Notes under the pieces: model-generated | What the model was told of the DNA's origin: nothing | What the model saw: the letters and a program-made list of their open reading frames with translations, nothing else | Databases searched by the model: none | Position numbers and translations under genes: made by a program | Part shown: positions 5,777 through 8,025 of the stretch, in pieces | How the letters are laid out: each line of letters begins with the position of its first letter | Numbering within the stretch: position 1 is the first letter of the stretch | Assembly: GCA_003694525.1 (NCBI GenBank) | Contig: RFLK01000054.1 | Location: 1 to 8,025, forward strand | Direction: 5' to 3' | Length of the DNA: 8,025 nt | Source: Candidatus Woesearchaeota archaeon | GTDB lineage: Archaea; Nanobdellota; Nanobdellia; Woesearchaeales; ARS49

Positions 5777-8025
5777 ATTCTGTGGCAGGCTTTAAGGTCT
5801 GGTTCAAACGCTTTTAGCTCGTCAGGTATTTCTATGTTTTCTATTGGCATGTTTAATGCTATTCCTTTTTCCTTTTTCGCTTTCCACACTTTCTTGTTGA
5901 ATTCTATTAGCTTGTCGAGTGTTTGCTTGTTTTCTTTTCCTTTTTGGGGTTCGGGAAATTTTTGGGAGTGAATGTCTATGTTCATCTCATTTGCTATTAT
6001 GCTTGTAACTTGAGGGATTATTGGGTAGCAGAGCCTGATGAATCTTTCAAGAAGTGCGTGGAGTGTATGCCTTGCAGCAGCACTCTCCTCTTCTTCAAAT
6101 TCTCCTTCCCTGTTGTACGCTCTTGATTTTACAAGTTCTATGTAGTGGGATGCCATTACTTCCCATAAGAAGTGTCTTAATTTGATCATTGGTATGTGGA
6201 ATTCGTATGAGTCGTAGCTCTCTTTTGCAAGCAGGGTTAACTCTTCAAGGTGATTTATGAAAAGCTCGTCGAGCGGGCAGAGTTTTGGCTTTTCTTTTGG
6301 TTTTTCAAATCTTAAGACGAATTTTGCTACGTTTATGAGTTTGTTTATGGTTTTCAGCTCTGCGTTTATTTTTTCCTTTGAGCAGCGAAGGTCTTGTTTT
6401 GCAAGGTTCCCTTCAATCGCAGCCCAGAGTCTCATAGCTTCTGCGCCGTAGTTTTTGATTATGTCTTGGGGGTTTATCACATTGCCCAAGGATTTTGACA
6501 TCTTTCTTCCGCTCTCGTCTGTTATGTGTTGGTGGATCCATACGTCTTTAAAACAGGGTTTTCCTGTTGCAAGGTACCCTCTGAGGAGTGAATAGTAGAG
6601 CCAGGTTCTGACTATTTCTTTTCCTTGTGGCCTGAGGCTTACAGGGTATGCTTGTTTGAATAACTCTTCATCTCGCGTATATCTTGTGATGAAAAGAGGA
6701 GATATGCTTGAGTCAAACCAGGTGTCAAGAACTCTTGTCTCTCCGACCCACTTCACATTGTAATCTGAGACTTTGCCCGCAGGCTTTCCATCTTTCATAA
6801 CGTCCGCATCTTTTGGCGGGTCTTCTTTCCAAGGAACGTAGTATTTGCCAGGAGGTGGAACTGCTACAAGCTCGTCAGAGCTCCAGAGAGGTATTGGTGT
6901 TGCATAGTATCTTCTTCTTGATATTGGCCAGTCTATGCTTATTGTGTTTATCCAAGCGTCAAGTATTTTTTTGGCTTCAGCAGGGTAGAAGGTCAGCTCT
7001 TCTGATATTTTTTTGATTGTCTCTTTGTATTCTAACTGTTTGAGGTAGAATTCAGGCATTTCTATGAATTCTATTTCTGCTTTTGATCTCTCTGATATTG
7101 GTGTTCTGTGGGTTATTTGTTCTTGCTTTTCTATAAGGCCTTTCTCTTTCAAAAGTTCAATCACCTTCTCCCGGGCTTTTTTTACGGGAAGTCCCTTCAG
7201 CAAGCCTGCGTGTTCGTTCATGGTCCCGTCTTTGTTTATTGCAATGGTTGGTTTTAGGTTCTGTTCTCGGAAGAATTGTATGTCTGTAAGGTCGCCCGCA
7301 GAGCACATCATCACAAGCCCGCTTCCTTTTTCAGGATTTGCAAAAGGGTGCGCTTTTATGGGAACTTCTTTTGAGTATATTGGTGTTATCGCGTGCTTGC
7401 CTTCAAGGTGTTTGTATTTCTCATCGTCTGGGTGGTATATCACCATTGCGCAGGTTGCGATAAGCTCTGGCCTTGTTGTTGCTATTATTATTTGCTCGCC
7501 TGTCTCTTTGACTTTCCACTTGACATAATTGAGAGTGCTTGGTTTTTCTTCATATTCTATTTCTGAGTCTGCTATTGTAGTTTGCAGTTTAGGGTCCCAG
7601 TTGTTTATTCTGACATCTTCGTAGATTATCCCTTTTTTGTAGAGGTCTATGAATGTTGCTTGTGTTAGTGAGCGGTATTCTGGAGAGTCTGTGTGGTATA
7701 CTGATCCTCTGTGTTCTCCGCTCTGGTATGATGTGAATGATATTCCAAGGCGGACAAAGCTCTCAACGCTCTCTTCGCCTATCTCGTTTAAGAGCCTCTC
7801 GCAGTATTCGAGGAATTTTTCCCTGCCTACTTTTTGCGGTGTGACTTTGTATTTTTTTTCGGCTCCGAGCTCTATGGGCAGGCCGTTTCTGTCAAGCCCG
7901 AGGGGGAACAGTACTTCAAATCCAGTCATTCTCTTGTAGCGTGCAAAAAAGTCTTGGTATGCGTAGGTTACAGCGTGTCCTATGTGTATTGGTGCGTTTA
8001 TATAGGGTGGTGGAGTGTCTATTGA
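5773..8025 (-). CDS. valS: Valyl-tRNA synthetase, archaeal type (5' end beyond window)
   Basis: This class I synthetase charges tRNA-Val and edits mischarged threonine. The frame is open to the right edge, so the visible 750 residues lack the true start; an internal ATG at 7929 is not the start because the HIGH motif lies upstream of it. Counted from the first visible codon: DTPPPYINAPIHIGHA (3-18) with HIGH at 14-17; the CP1 editing domain with ATTRPE (182-187) and GSGLVMMCSAGDLTD (234-248); IDWPISRRRYY (364-374); DTWFDSS (434-440); KMSKS (508-512); then a helical anticodon-binding domain. These forms match archaeal ValRS rather than IleRS or bacterial ValRS, and no C-terminal coiled-coil arm follows. 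The zinc-ribbon segment expected after PIPLW (about 381-427) contains no cysteine. The TAA stop (5775-5773) overlaps the convergent PUA gene stop by 4 bases. Probably few residues are missing, since HIGH usually lies within the first 50. Confidence 0.95.
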   Translation of the reverse strand, partial: SIDTPPPYINAPIHIGHAVTYAYQDFFARYKRMTGFEVLFPLGLDRNGLPIELGAEKKYKVTPQKVGREKFLEYCERLLNEIGEESVESFVRLGISFTSYQSGEHRGSVYHTDSPEYRSLTQATFIDLYKKGIIYEDVRINNWDPKLQTTIADSEIEYEEKPSTLNYVKWKVKETGEQIIIATTRPELIATCAMVIYHPDDEKYKHLEGKHAITPIYSKEVPIKAHPFANPEKGSGLVMMCSAGDLTDIQFFREQNLKPTIAINKDGTMNEHAGLLKGLPVKKAREKVIELLKEKGLIEKQEQITHRTPISERSKAEIEFIEMPEFYLKQLEYKETIKKISEELTFYPAEAKKILDAWINTISIDWPISRRRYYATPIPLWSSDELVAVPPPGKYYVPWKEDPPKDADVMKDGKPAGKVSDYNVKWVGETRVLDTWFDSSISPLFITRYTRDEELFKQAYPVSLRPQGKEIVRTWLYYSLLRGYLATGKPCFKDVWIHQHITDESGRKMSKSLGNVINPQDIIKNYGAEAMRLWAAIEGNLAKQDLRCSKEKINAELKTINKLINVAKFVLRFEKPKEKPKLCPLDELFINHLEELTLLAKESYDSYEFHIPMIKLRHFLWEVMASHYIELVKSRAYNREGEFEEEESAAARHTLHALLERFIRLCYPIIPQVTSIIANEMNIDIHSQKFPEPQKGKENKQTLDKLIEFNKKVWKAKKEKGIALNMPIENIEIPDELKAFEPDLKACHRI
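5866..5877 (+). terminator. Possible T-tract terminator for the plus-strand operon
   Basis: Two T5 runs (5866-5870 and 5873-5877) separated by CC lie about 90 bases after the PUA gene stop; another T-rich stretch follows near 5930-5945. Archaeal RNA polymerase commonly stops at such T-tracts without a hairpin. The runs are antisense to Lys/Glu codons near the valS 3' end, so they may exist only for coding reasons. Confidence 0.25.

Noticed and set aside
7064..7528. Plus-strand open frame of 154 codons within the valS region
   Set aside because: It is antisense to the conserved editing domain of ValRS and its Ser/Phe-rich product is typical of a shadow frame.
7927..7929. ATG at 7929 as the valS start
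   Set aside because: The same frame continues upstream through the essential HIGH motif to the window edge, so this is an internal methionine.
1..8025. CRISPR array, tRNA or rRNA gene, transposon, toxin-antitoxin or defence locus
   Set aside because: I looked for regular repeats, cloverleaf-like segments, terminal inverted repeats and small paired genes and saw none; nearly every base is taken up by the genes described.

Overview
The window looks like chromosomal DNA from an archaeon, plausibly a member of the DPANN or a related poorly cultured lineage. The evidence is: a valyl-tRNA synthetase of the archaeal form (IDWPISRRRYY, GSGLVMMCS, no C-terminal coiled-coil arm visible); a NOL1/NOP2/Sun methylase with its PUA-like RNA-binding domain on a separate small gene; TATA-like boxes (one with a BRE-like flank) about 27 bases before start codons; and an ABC ATPase with an N-terminal helical module of a kind I associate with DPANN and candidate-phyla proteins. 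The lineage is an inference from motifs; no rRNA gene is present to fix it.

Layout. 1-122: a short promoter region, possibly with the start of a divergent minus-strand gene at 63. 123-3013: a two-gene ABC-2 type exporter, an ATPase overlapping a six-span permease by ATGA; the permease carries a roughly 330-residue, helix-rich domain outside the membrane. 3038-5776: three RNA-related genes, tightly packed on the same strand: cysteinyl-tRNA synthetase (cysS), a SAM-dependent RNA m5C methylase starting inside the cysS 3' end, and a PUA-like RNA-binding protein joined to it by another ATGA overlap. 5773-8025: valyl-tRNA synthetase on the minus strand, convergent with the operon and overlapping it by 4 bases at the stop codons; its 5' end lies beyond the right edge. 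Coding density is very high and no intergenic gap exceeds about 120 bases.

The plus-strand genes could be one long transcript, but a TATA/BRE-like element at 3000-3014 suggests cysS has its own, possibly leaderless, promoter, so the exporter and the translation genes may be separately controlled. The methylase and PUA protein most likely act together on RNA, as the two halves of a protein that is fused in E. coli RsmF. The two synthetases charge tRNA-Cys and tRNA-Val. I see no tRNA, rRNA, CRISPR array, insertion sequence or other mobile element.

I find no clear undescribed system. The best leads are the exporter with its added N-terminal module and large ectodomain, the loss of the zinc-ribbon cysteines in ValRS, a strong perfect hairpin inside the PUA gene, and a marked strand asymmetry in third codon positions.
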